Below are positions 11,651 to 21,196 of a stretch of 64,000 nt of DNA, one piece after another. A program made the translations under genes and the position numbers. Below the pieces are notes generated by a model. It searched no databases. It was not told where the DNA came from and saw nothing but the letters and a program-made list of their open reading frames with translations. This DNA is from Struthidea cinerea (taxonomy: Eukaryota > Chordata > Aves > Passeriformes > Corcoracidae). Location: NCBI GenBank assembly GCA_013397865.1, contig VZTI01001180.1, positions 60,059 through 124,058 on the forward strand, given 5' to 3'. The stretch's first letter is position 1. Every line of letters begins with the position of its first letter.

Positions 11651-11760
11651 GCAGGTTTGGATTGGATAACAGGAAAAATGTCTTCGCTGAAAAGGTGGTC
11701 AGGCCTTGGAACAGGCTGCCCAGGGTGCAGTCAGCATCCCTGGAAGTGCCAAAAAGATGT
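11651..11760 (+). repeat. CR1 LINE internal fragment
   Basis: Second subtype: 'gcaggtttggattggataac', 'ggaaaaatgtcttcgctga' and 'ggccttggaacaggctgcc' are visible. It loses similarity after 'tggaagtgccaaaaagatgt', so it lacks the 3' tail. It lies 200 bases from the previous copy but is a different subtype, so it is probably a separate insertion. Confidence 0.8.
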
Positions 11761-13194
11761 CACTGTGTGTTCTGCTCTCTGTCAGTAACGCTGCACACGC
11801 AGAGCCTGGAGCGGGCTGCGGGCTTGTGACCACCCTGAGGGGCCTTCTGAGAAGGGACTGAGTGTCCCAGGTGGAAATCTGGGGGTGCAGCTGTGCATGG
11901 AGACACAGAAACCAACAATTTTGGAACCCCTGGCTGCTGAGGGGGCTATCTGAGAGCCTGTGGCTGCAATGCGGGTCAGGACCCTGCTGAGTACAGAGAG
12001 CACCGACGGCCCAGGGGGTTTTTGGGGAACACAAGCCGAGTCCAGCTGCCCTTGTCCAAAGCAGAAGGGTGCCTTCATCCTCAGCCAAAGGCAACTGTGT
12101 CTCCTGGCTGCCTGGAGGCCTCGTGGAGCTGAGAACTTCCCGATGTTGGGGCACATCTGCTCTGCTTCAAAGGCCGGGCTGGGCGGGCTCCGCGCTCGGG
12201 CGCACGTGGGATGAATTAGGGGATGAATTAGTGGGGATGTGTGTGTGCAATTAGGTGCTCAGCACGTCCCTGCAGCTCAGGGTGCAGCTGCCTCTCGGCT
12301 GTGCTGCTGCTCCAGAGGGGAAAGTGTGTTTTTTTTTCCCTTTCCTTTGCAGCTTCTGAGATGTGTTTTTGGTGGGGAGTCAACCCACCAGGCAGGGAAC
12401 GAAGTTGATCCTAAAGGGGAGCTTGGTGGGGAGGGAGACCACATCTCATGAAAAGTCAGGTGGGAAAAAAAAAACTCCTCCAGGGTTATGCACACATTTT
12501 GCAGAGCAGCTTCTTGTGTTGCTCAGCCTGCTGGAAGCCAAAGCACAGGCAAAGATGTCCCTCAGCCACGGAGGGAAGGGACGATCCTGTAAAGTACCCA
12601 GAGCTGGGCTCTGCACCTCTGGGAACACCTCAGAGCTCCTTGGAGGCTGATCAACTCCATCCTTGACCCTCCTTAGACATTATTTGGGATGGTGGAAGGG
12701 CAGGAGCCAGCAAGAAGCCTGGTTAACAGCTTCCCTAAGAAAAAGCTTCCAGGGAAGGGGGGTGAGGCCTGTGCTCCTGGGCGTGAGGGAGGCAGGCAGG
12801 GCAGGATTGCCTCCCCGTGCCCACTGTGTCTTGTTCCTGTGGTGCCACAGTGGGAAGACAGCAGGACAAAGCTTCAGATGGCAGCCTGAATGCAAGGGCT
12901 GCCGTCAGTGCAGATCAAGCAAGGCAGGCTTCAAGTAGAGAGGGGAATTTTTGTTTCACTCGTTGCTCCAAAACCTTCTCTTCCACTTTTCCCGCTGGGA
13001 TGTGCGCATTCAGCAGCGGGAGATTGGTGACACAGGCTGGCAGGAAATCTCGTGGACCAATTTTCTCTGCCTTTTTAGATTCCTGTTAAGTTTTATGTCC
13101 CCATTTTTTTGTTCCAGCTCCAGCAGCAGAGTTGAGAGCAGAGGTGCCATCCTGTGCTGGTTTGTGCTGTGCTTTTCCTTCCACAAGTGAGACA
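11761..13194. other. single-copy stretch, no gene seen
   Basis: Open frames up to 151 residues (11699-12154, -) show no domain. A strong polypyrimidine-AG acceptor ends at 12352, but the following frame compatible with a downstream donor contains a stop. A small imperfect repeat 'ggggatgaatta' lies near 12209-12232. Confidence 0.4.
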
Positions 13195-13625
13195 CTTGGG
13201 TTGGAAGGAGCCCAGAACACCATCTCATTCCATGGGCAGGGACACCTTCCACTATCCCAGGCTGCTCCAAGCCCTGTCCAGCCTGGCCTGGGACGCTTCC
13301 AGGGGTGAGGAATCGATGGCTTCTCTGGGCACCCTGTGCCAGGGCCTCCCCACCCTCACAGGGAACAATTCCTTCCCAATATCCCATCCATCCCTGCCCT
13401 CTGGCAGTGGGAAGCCATTCCCCCTTGTCCTGTCACTCCAGGCCATTGTCCAAAATCCCTCTCCAGCTCTCCTGGAGCCCCTTTAGGCACTGGAAAGGGG
13501 CTCTGAGGTCTCCCTGGAGCCTTCTCTTCTGCAGGTGAACACATCCAGTCTCAGCCTGGCTCCAGAGCAGAGAGACTCCAGCCCTTGAAGCATCTTTGTG
13601 GTGCTCATCTTCCTGCTGGAGGCAC
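13195..13625 (-). repeat. CR1 LINE fragment, longer 3' part
   Basis: About 430 bases. Starts at 'ttgggttggaaggagccc' without the octamer tail and extends through 'ggaacaattccttcccaat', 'ctctccagctctcctggag' and 'ggtctccctggagcc' to 'catctttgtggtgctcatct'. The 'ggggcagccac' piece is shortened near 13303-13320. Confidence 0.92.
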
Positions 13626-15410
13626 TCAGACCCTTGAGCTGGGTTGGAAAGAGGTTCCTGGGTTACTCCTTGGGCTAAAGGGGACATGAAGAGATCTAAA
13701 CCATCTTGGGGCTTGTCGAGTCCTGGGTTGTTGTGTGGGACTGGACATGTCAGGGTTAGGGTCTCCTGTGCTGCTGCTGCTGTGGCTCAGCTCCCTTTCC
13801 TCCTGGCTGATTTATTTCCCAGGGTTTCAGGCTCCCTTTGAGATCTTTGGGTAGGAAAAGTGCCTGTCTGTTATTCATTCCTCGAAAACGTGGAGTGGTG
13901 GGCAGGGATTAAGCGGTGCTGAGATACAGGCAGCGCTTCGGCGGAGGGCTGGAGCCATCTGCCCTGCAGACCACGTTCCAGGGTCCCCCCGCGTTCCTCC
14001 CCTCCCTGCCTGAGCCAGCCAAAGCAGCAGAGAAGACCCTCCTCGGTGCCCCTCTGCTTCCCAGCGCCAGGCACGGGAGAGAAAAATCCCATCATCAGCA
14101 GCCCTCTCCCCGAATTAAAAACCTTGAAGCAGCGCCCGACGCCTGTCTCCCAGCAATGCAGGGAAAAAGGTGAAGCCGCTAAGGAACGGCGTTTATACAG
14201 AGAGAGAAAAGAAAATGACTCATTCCCCACAGCCCAAGGGCAAATTCAGCCGCTTCTGCATCTCAGACGGCTCTGTTGGTTAACTTGAAAAGGATCCCTT
14301 TAAATTCCCATTCCCTTTTTTTCAACACCGTGCTTCTCCTCTGCTGATGGTGAGTCATTTCCTGGAAGTCTCTGAGCAAATGCAGCCTTCCTGGAGCTGT
14401 GGGCCCAGGACTCTTGTGTGGTGGAAGTGTGTTTTACCTGCACTTGGTGGGGTGGGAGAGGTTCTTCATCATCAGCCTCGACAAAGGGGTGAAAATGGCT
14501 GGTGCTCAAACCTGTCTGGGTCACTCCAAGGGGAAATAGGTACTGTTTGTAGCTCTCCCTTTGGGTTTTGGGGCAGCTTTGGGTTTTTTATTCATTATCA
14601 AAGCTCTCTGGTGGGCTCTGAGGTTTGTTTAGGAGAGTGGGATGCTGGAGTTTTGTCCTGGATGCAAGAAAACATTTTCAGTTCAATGTAAGAAAAGGGT
14701 TGGGACGAGCTCATCCTTCAAAGATGACTGGAGCCTCTGCAGCCATGGAATTCCTGCCTGATTTTTCCATCAAAACTCACCCACTTGATGGCCAGGTCTG
14801 GAGAGGATGTAGCAGCAGCTGTGTTGACAGACAAGGTTTATTATATTGGATTTGGTGGCAGATTCCCATTTCGTGGGAAAAAAGAGCAGCTTGGATTTCC
14901 TTCCACCGCGCAGAGGAGATGAAGGCCGCTCAAGAACAAACTGGAAACCCCAAACTTTTTATTTTAAGAATGAACTCGTCAAAAGCAGTTGGTTTCTGAT
15001 GCAGGGGACGACAGAGGATGTTTGGGTTTGGGATGCAGATGATGCCTCGAGCTGCAGGATTCCCTTTCAAGCTGTCGCAGTGGCCACGTGCTGATGAAAT
15101 ATCTCCAGTTTGGAGATGCCTCCTCCCAGCTGGGGTAAATGAGCCTGGGTTCCTCCAAGGCTGTGGTGGCTGAGAACAGCTTAGGTCTTGGCTTGTGGTT
15201 TGTGTGCTGCCTGCCTTGTGCAGGGAAAAATGGGGGAAAAAATATATTTTGGAGAGAAAATGCGCTCTGCAACCACAGAGAAACCTCTCTGCCAGGAGTT
15301 CTTGTGCTGCTGAATGAGAGCAGAGGACTTTTGGGTGAGGTGTGTGCCTCACCCAAGCCATAGGGATGCTGGTGGCTGTGCCCCCCCACAGTCCAGCTCA
15401 TCTTGGTTTA
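13626..15410. other. single-copy stretch, no gene seen
   Basis: Open frames of 120-145 residues overlap on both strands near 14350-15400 without recognisable domains. No repeat or RNA gene was identified. Confidence 0.4.
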
Positions 15411-15635
15411 GGCTTAGATTGGATTTTAGGAAAAATTTCTTCATGGAAAGAAGTTATCTGGTCCTGGCACAGCTGTCCAGGGCAGTGGTGGAGTCCCCAT
15501 CCCTGGTGGGATTTAAAAGCCGTGTGGATGTGGCACTTGGGGATGTGGGCTAGTGGTGGGCTTGGCAGTGCTGGGGGAGTGGGTGGGCTCCATGACCTTG
15601 GAGGGCTTTTCCAGCCTAAATAATGCCACGATTGA
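15411..15635 (+). repeat. CR1 LINE fragment, second 3'-end subtype
   Basis: From 'ggcttagattggattttagg' and 'aaaatttcttcatggaaag' through 'tggagtccccatccctgg' and 'gtgtggatgtggcacttgg' to 'ttggagggcttttccagcc' and the tail 'aataatgccacgattgatc'. Confidence 0.92.
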
Positions 15636-16019
15636 TCCCTCATCCTCCTTCGAGCTGCAGGCTGGAGGCTCCAGCCTGGCCTGTTGCTCTTGGTGCAGTG
15701 CTAACGAGAATTAAGAGCAGCAGGAACCTCTTTATCTTGAAAACCTTCATTTCACGGCCTGCTCGCAGAAACCCCAAACCTCCCAGCCCGTGCTTCCCCT
15801 CCTGCTTCTCCCCATCCCTGCCCTCACCTCCCTGCTGCAGTGCAGCGACTCCACTGTAAATCTATTAAAATATTGAGGCAGAAGAGTGAAGCCCTGTGCT
15901 AAGGAGCCCAGAGAGAGGCCGTTTGTCTGCCGAGAGTTCAATCGATGCCCTGCTGCAAATGGCATCGCTTGCCGGGGAGAGGCAGCCCCGTGCAGCTGCT
16001 GGCATCTCTCGGTCCTGGA
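15636..16019. other. single-copy stretch, no gene seen
   Basis: Pyrimidine-rich near 15770-15840. No gene or repeat recognised. Confidence 0.4.
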
Positions 16020-16025
16020 TGCTGG
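16020..16025. repeat. target site duplication, left (TGCTGG)
   Basis: TGCTGG abuts the left end of the LTR and is repeated exactly at 16403-16408. Confidence 0.88.
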
Positions 16026-16402
16026 TGTAGGTGCTAAAAAGCTGGAAGTGGAGAAATTCTTCAGCCTTTTCTCAATATTCTGTGAGCAGACTGTCTTTCC
16101 TATGTAAACTATTTTAAACAAGGTCACAGTTCCATCAACTTCTTGCACCCACAGGCTGTTTTGCCAGATTGTTATGGCTTTGACTTTGAAAATATTTTAA
16201 AATAGGTATCTTAGAACTTGGCCAATCCTCTCAAGGAGTGGATGGCCGAGGAACCAATTACCTATTGCCACTCAACACACTTTTTGTGATCTATCCTATA
16301 AAAGTAGTCAGAAAATTATTAAAGAAAAGCTTCGGCTTCCACTTGTTCATGAGCCCGGACTCTGTGTGGTTTTCTTTATGCACCTCAGACTTAACAGCGA
16401 CA
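16026..16402 (+). mobile_element. solo LTR, class II ERV-like, copy 2 (sense)
   Basis: A 377-base LTR with ends TGTAGGTG...CAGCGACA inside a perfect 6-base duplication. Promoter-like order on plus: CCAAT at 16222-16226 and 16254-16258, TATAAAAG at 16297-16304, ATTAAA at 16318-16323, then about 80 bases of U5-like sequence to the terminal CA. The close spacing of TATA and ATTAAA implies a very short R region, as known for alpha- and betaretroviruses. This copy keeps both signals and sets the orientation of the family. Confidence 0.9.
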
Positions 16403-16408
16403 TGCTGG
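16403..16408. repeat. target site duplication, right (TGCTGG)
   Basis: Exact repeat of 16020-16025, immediately after the terminal CA. Confidence 0.88.
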
Positions 16409-16774
16409 AGCAGGCCTTGCCCATCTGCAGCTGGCCAGCTGTTCTGGGGCCACCATGCTGGGAGGAAAGCCAGGAGAGCCCCAGGCCTGGGCTCTGACCC
16501 ACAGCTGGATGGGACAGCCCTGTTTTCTTGCACTCCTGTGGGGAAGGCAACCTTTCCCAACCCTTCCTGACAGCCCCTCTGGGACTGTACGGTGGGTCCT
16601 CCTTCTTGGTCATCCCCTTGTGTCACCCTCTGCTGAGGCCAAGCCTCGTGCTCATTGTCTCCATTTCCTCGTCTCCAGACTTCCAGGTCAGCCTCTGGGC
16701 AGCCCCATCGGATTTTTTAGCCCCCCCCAGGTTATTTCCAGGCTGTTATCTCCTTTAATCGTGACTCAGCTGAG
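16409..16774. other. spacer between two inverted LTRs
   Basis: Single-copy DNA without a recognised gene. Near its right end TGACTCAGC (16762-16770) matches an AP-1/NF-E2 type site. It would be the loop if the flanking inverted LTRs paired. Confidence 0.5.
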
Positions 16775-16780
16775 CAAGGC
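16775..16780. repeat. target site duplication, left (CAAGGC)
   Basis: CAAGGC abuts the LTR and is repeated exactly at 17160-17165. Confidence 0.88.
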
Positions 16781-17159
16781 TGTCGCTGTTACCTCCGAGG
16801 CGCATAAAGAAAACGACACAGAGTCCAGGCTCATGAACAAGTGGAAGCCGAAGCTTTTTGCTTTCATAATTTTCTGACTACTTTTATAGGATAGATGGCA
16901 AAAAGTGTGTTGAGTGGCAATAGGTAATTGGTTCCTCGGCCATCCACCCCTTGAGAGGATTGGCCAAGTCGTCAGATACCGATTCCAAAATATTTTCAAA
17001 GTCAAAGCCATAGCAATCTTGCAAAACAGCCTGCGGGTGCAAGAAGTTTATGAAACTGTGACCTTGTTTAAAATAGTTTACATAGGAAAGACAGTCTGCT
17101 CACAGAATATTGAGAAAAGGCTGAAGAATTTCTCTGCTTCTAGCTTTTTAGCACCTACA
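16781..17159 (-). mobile_element. solo LTR, class II ERV-like, copy 3
   Basis: A 379-base LTR, TGTCGCTG...CACCTACA, with its own perfect 6-base duplication, so its insertion is independent of copy 2. On minus the TATA signal is intact (plus-strand CTTTTATA at 16881-16888), but the poly(A)-type signal has changed from ATTAAA to ATGAAA (plus-strand 16862-16867). It points toward copy 2, making the two LTR promoters convergent. Confidence 0.9.
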
Positions 17160-17165
17160 CAAGGC
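17160..17165. repeat. target site duplication, right (CAAGGC)
   Basis: Exact repeat of 16775-16780, immediately after the terminal CA. Confidence 0.88.
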
Positions 17166-17548
17166 TTGTTGAACCCCACGAATCCCCCCACATAAATCGA
17201 TCCCTCAAGACCCTGGTTGTTACTCAGCTCGGAGCTCGCTCCGGGTTTCAGCCTTTCTGGGAACGGCCTGCCACCAACCCAATGAAATCCAGATGCAGGT
17301 CCTCTGGAGAGAGGAAGGAATCCTTCCCTGCTCCACGTGCTGGGGTCTGCCTCTTGCCTTGCTGTGTGACGCATCCAGGCCAATCCATCAGTCTGTGGAG
17401 CCAGAGGGATGCTCCCAGGTGGTTCAAAGGGGAAGGGACGCTCTGCCTCGCACAGCTGAGCAGCAGAAGGCACAGCAAGGCTTTCCCTGGCTGAGGTTGC
17501 TGCTTGGAAGTCTTGAAAGCAAGACCTGGGGCTGCTTTTCTGCACCTT
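17166..17548. other. single-copy stretch, no gene seen
   Basis: No gene or repeat recognised. The open frame at 17078-17545 (-) starts inside LTR copy 3 and shows no domain. Confidence 0.4.
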
Positions 17549-17682
17549 GAACAGGCTCCCTGGGGAATGGTCCCAGTCCCAAGGCTGCCAGAGCTCCGGG
17601 AGCTTTTGGACAATGCTCTCGGGGTAGGATTGTTGGGGTGGACTCGATCCTTGTTGGTCCCTTCCAGGTCAGGATTGCTGTG
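17549..17682 (+). repeat. CR1 LINE fragment, third 3'-end subtype
   Basis: Reads 'aggctgccagagctccggg', 'cttttggacaatgctctc' and 'gactcgatccttgttggtc' up to 'ccttccaggtcaggat', a CR1 form whose end differs from both other subtypes here. Diverged and 5' truncated. Confidence 0.7.
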
Positions 17683-18250
17683 CTTGGCCAGGCTTAACTT
17701 CTGCCTTCAGCTCAGCTAAGCTGGGCTGGTGGCACTGAAGGAGGTGGGAGTCCCAAATGTTTCCTCGCCCTTGGAGAAAAGCAGCCCAAGTAAAGCGCTT
17801 CCTAAGATCTAACTAATCATCACTGATGCCCCACAAATAATTACCAGTGGTGCAGAGGGCTGTTAAGCCTCGGAGCAGGGAGTAAGTTCTGAGCAGGAGC
17901 CTCTCCGCTCCCTTCAGCGGGAGGTCAGGATTGGAGCATGGATTCAGCATCTGGAGCCGTGGATCTCCTCACCACACAGCTCGGTTTTCGAAATGCAGCC
18001 GCTCATCTCACTCTGTCGTGGTTCAACCTGCTGCTCTCCCCCGTTCCTGCTTCCAGAGGTGCTTCAAAAAGGGATGGATTATCCCACTGGTTGCATCAGG
18101 AGTTTCGTTCCTCCGTGCTGGGAGTTTGCTTTCATCTGCCCCTCGTAACAAGACTCACTGCAGGTCTGAGACCCTTCTCTCATGTCCCTGCACTAAAACC
18201 TTCCCTGCAGCCCAGCTTCAGACAGTGAGGCAAAAACCTCAATTAATTAT
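17683..18250. other. single-copy stretch, no gene seen
   Basis: No gene or repeat recognised. Confidence 0.4.
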
Positions 18251-18415
18251 TAATTGTTGGGAGTTGTTTTTTTGGGGGTTGGTTTTTTTTTTGTTTGGTT
18301 GGGTTTTTTTTTTTTGTTTGTTTNNNNNNNNNNNNNNNNNNNNNNNNNNNTTTTTTGTTTTTTTTTTGTTTTTTTGTTTTATTTTTTGTTTTTTTCCAAA
18401 AAATTGAGGTGTTTT
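18251..18415. repeat. T-rich low-complexity tract with assembly gap
   Basis: T-rich sequence with scattered G (TTTTTTTG-like units) interrupted by 27 N at 18324-18350. The gap lies inside the homopolymer-like tract, so it probably marks failed sequencing or assembly, and its true length is unknown. Frames crossing it mean nothing. Confidence 0.95.
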
Positions 18416-18929
18416 TTTGTCCAGCTCCTGAAAATTCAAGTAAATCCTGTTCCTGGGGGTGCTGGGCTTGCATGGGGGAGCAGAGAGGCATCTTTCACTC
18501 TCCTGTTTGTGTGGACACACGGGAGATGAGCAAAGGCTGGGGGTCTGGGGGCAGTTTGCAGTGCAGAGCCGATCCAAGGAGCCTGCTAGGTCCTTCCCAA
18601 GCCATGGCTTCCTCAGTGTTGGCTCTGTTCAAAGGATTTGTCCCCCTTGCTTCACAAAACTGGGATGGGCATCACCCTAAAAAAGCTTTTTCTGGGCTGT
18701 TAATCTTTCCTAATAGGAGAAAGGTTTGGAATCACCTTCTGAAACCTGGTTTCACGTCCAGAGGCTGAAAGAGCAAAGGCAGACCTGGAGTTCTGGGAAT
18801 CTCCTCACTGCCGGGGTGGGGAGGCACTAAGGGTCTGAGGCCCTGCTAATGGCTGGGGTTGATCCAGAATCCCTTTAAACTGGATCTAAAAATGTGCCTG
18901 TGTGCGTTATGGGGCAGGGTTAGGAGGTT
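18416..18929. other. single-copy stretch, no gene seen
   Basis: No gene or repeat recognised. Confidence 0.4.
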
Positions 18930-19298
18930 TTGGAGCGGCTGAGGGAGCTGGGAAAGGGGCTCAGCCTGGAGAAAAGGAGGCTCAGGGGGGACCTTGTGGC
19001 TCTGCACAACTCCCTGACAGGAGGGGGCAGCCGGGGGGGGTCGGGCTCTGCTGCCAGGGAACAGGGACAGGAGGAGAGGGAACGGCCTCGGGCTGGGCCA
19101 GGGGAGGTTTAGATCCGGGCACCAGGAAGAATTTCTCCATGGAAAGGGTGGTCTGCCCAAGGTAGTGGAGCCTCCATCCCTGGAGGTGCTTAAAAGTTGC
19201 CGTTGGGACATGGTTTTGTGGCGGCCTTGGCAGTGCTGGGGGAATGGCTGGACTTGATCTTGGAGGTCTTTTCCAACCTTAACAATTCCGTGATTCTC
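18930..19298 (+). repeat. CR1 LINE fragment, second 3'-end subtype, longer
   Basis: About 370 bases in sense orientation: 'gctgagggagctgggaaagg', 'cagcctggagaaaaggagg', 'ctctgcacaactccctgac', a G-rich stretch near 19020-19045, then 'atccctggaggtgcttaaaa' and the end 'ggaggtcttttccaacctt' with tail 'aacaattccgtgattctc'. The longest copy of this subtype in the window. Confidence 0.93.
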
Positions 19299-21188
19299 TC
19301 TTGGTTTGAAAGAAGAGCTTAACTCGTGTCACGACGTGTTCCTAAGCGCAGGGCAATCCTTTCCCAGCTCTGCTGCTCCTGGCAGAAGTACCTGGGCTCC
19401 CTTCTCCACCTGAGACCTCTCTGGCCTGTGCTGATTCCAGCGGGGGACTCACTCTCCTGGCAAGTCAGCGTGGCGTGAACCAGCTGCCTCCTTACCTGCC
19501 TGGGCATCACCCCCCTTCCCGGTGCTCGGAATGCTCAGCCGCTGTGGAGACGCTTCCCTGGCAGGCACGGCCACGCTCCCGGGAGGACGTGTGCCCATCA
19601 GTGTGAGTGTCTTTGCTGTCCCCTCGGATTAGGCAGCCGGGGACAGGAGCTGGATGCAGACAGCCCGCTGCCAGAGAGGCAGACTGAGCTGGCTCACCCT
19701 GCTTTTGGGGCTGCCAGCTTCCCGGCATGGCCCTGAGCCCTGGAGGTTTTAGATCCCTGTCCCTTGTGGGTCTCGCTAGCCTAGAGCTTGTGACAAACCC
19801 AGCCAGGGGACCCACAGGGGTTTGCCACGGGCTTCCTGCCTGGCAGGGGAAGAGGTGGCTGCTACCCACAGGGAAAATCCCCTTTGCCATAATCTCACAC
19901 CTCCCTGGCTGCCCTAACAAAGCCCCTGCTCAGGGGAGCACAAACCCACCCTTTCCTGGGGTTGCTTGGACTCGCTTTCCTCAATTCCTTCTTTGTTTTT
20001 CATTCCTGAGCTGTAACACAGGCAAGAAAGGAGCTCCAACCAGCATCCCTGGAGGCGAGGAAGCTATTGTCCCAAAAACAAAGGAACTTTTCCTCACATG
20101 CACCAGCAACAATGGGAAGTGCCCCAGAGCCTTTACTTCATCCTGGACTGGGCTTCCTGATGTTTTCCAGGATGCTTGCCTGGTCTGGTTCAGCCAGAAA
20201 CGGCAAACTACGTATTCCCCCTCACCAATCCTAAAAAAAAGTGGTGCTGCTGCTCGGCTCAGGAGCAGGATGGAGCAGGAAAGCAGAGCTGGTGCAGCGT
20301 TCAACAGGTGAGAAATGGTGCCACAGCCTCCTGGATTATGGAGAAATCTTCCAGGACTCCCCTCTGCCCTCACCAGCATCTTTAGACGTGGCTGTGTTTC
20401 ATTTTCTGAGGGGAGAAGAGAGGAAGGAAAGGAACGCCTGAGGTCAGCAAACAGGTTAAACCCCCCCACTGGAATGGTTTTCCATGCGGTGTCACCTACT
20501 CAACTTCTCTCTCTGTACCTCAGACTGGCCCAAGGGGTACACAGAGATGTCCAGGGGGCTGGAGATCACCTTCACTCAGCAGCAGACACAGGCTCAGAGC
20601 TGCTGGAAGCCTCCTGGCACTGTCCAGAGTCGGAGCTGAGGATGGACACAGACGTTGCCACCGCCTGCTCACGTTTTCCCAGCAATCCCAAACTGAAGAG
20701 GAGCTTTTTTTTTTTTTTCTGTCCTAGGAGGTATTGGCATTCCTCCAAGCACGGAAGGGACCAGATGGAGGAGAAACACAGCTAAAACTGGGTGGGGGGA
20801 GGAGGGGAAGGGAATATCTGTTAAGGAGCTGGCTTGAAAATAAGATCATGGAAACCAGCTGTTGCTTCGAGACAGGGTTTTGTTGCTGATTCTAGAAAAG
20901 GACAGGATAGGGGCTGATGCAAAAAGCCAGCCCTGAGGAGCAGCTGTGTTTGGGCTGCATTTTGGGAGGTTAGGAGGTCAAATGCAGAGATACTGAGCGG
21001 TGTGTGCACAGCACGACAGCTCGCTGGCTTTCTCTTTTGGGGTGCTTTGTGGGGCTCAGAGAGGCAACGCCTTCACCTCTGAAACCTCCAGCGCTCGGGA
21101 TCGCAGATTCCTCCTGCCACACCTTCCCTGCTGCGTTCCCAGTTCCCTGTGATGCCGATCTGGGAGGACACGGCATTAGGTAACCGTT

Positions 21189-21196
21189 TATATAAG
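21189..21196 (+). promoter_or_regulatory. isolated TATA-box-like TATATAAG
   Basis: A perfect TATATAAG followed about 50 bases later by an ATG in fair context (CCCGATGG, near 21244). The short frame from that ATG shows no domain. Promoter function is speculative. Confidence 0.2.

Noticed and set aside
12353..12458. possible exon after a strong acceptor at 12352
   Set aside because: In the frame that stays open to the donor-like CAG|GTGGGA, a TGA lies at 12357-12359; the other frames also fail, and the donor is weak.
7874..17159. a full provirus bounded by copies 1 and 2 or 3 of the LTR
   Set aside because: Each LTR has its own target duplication, the intervening DNA has CR1 insertions and no retroviral gene, and copy 2 is in the opposite orientation.
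18251..18577. frames crossing the N gap
   Set aside because: They are produced by poly-T translation around unknown bases.
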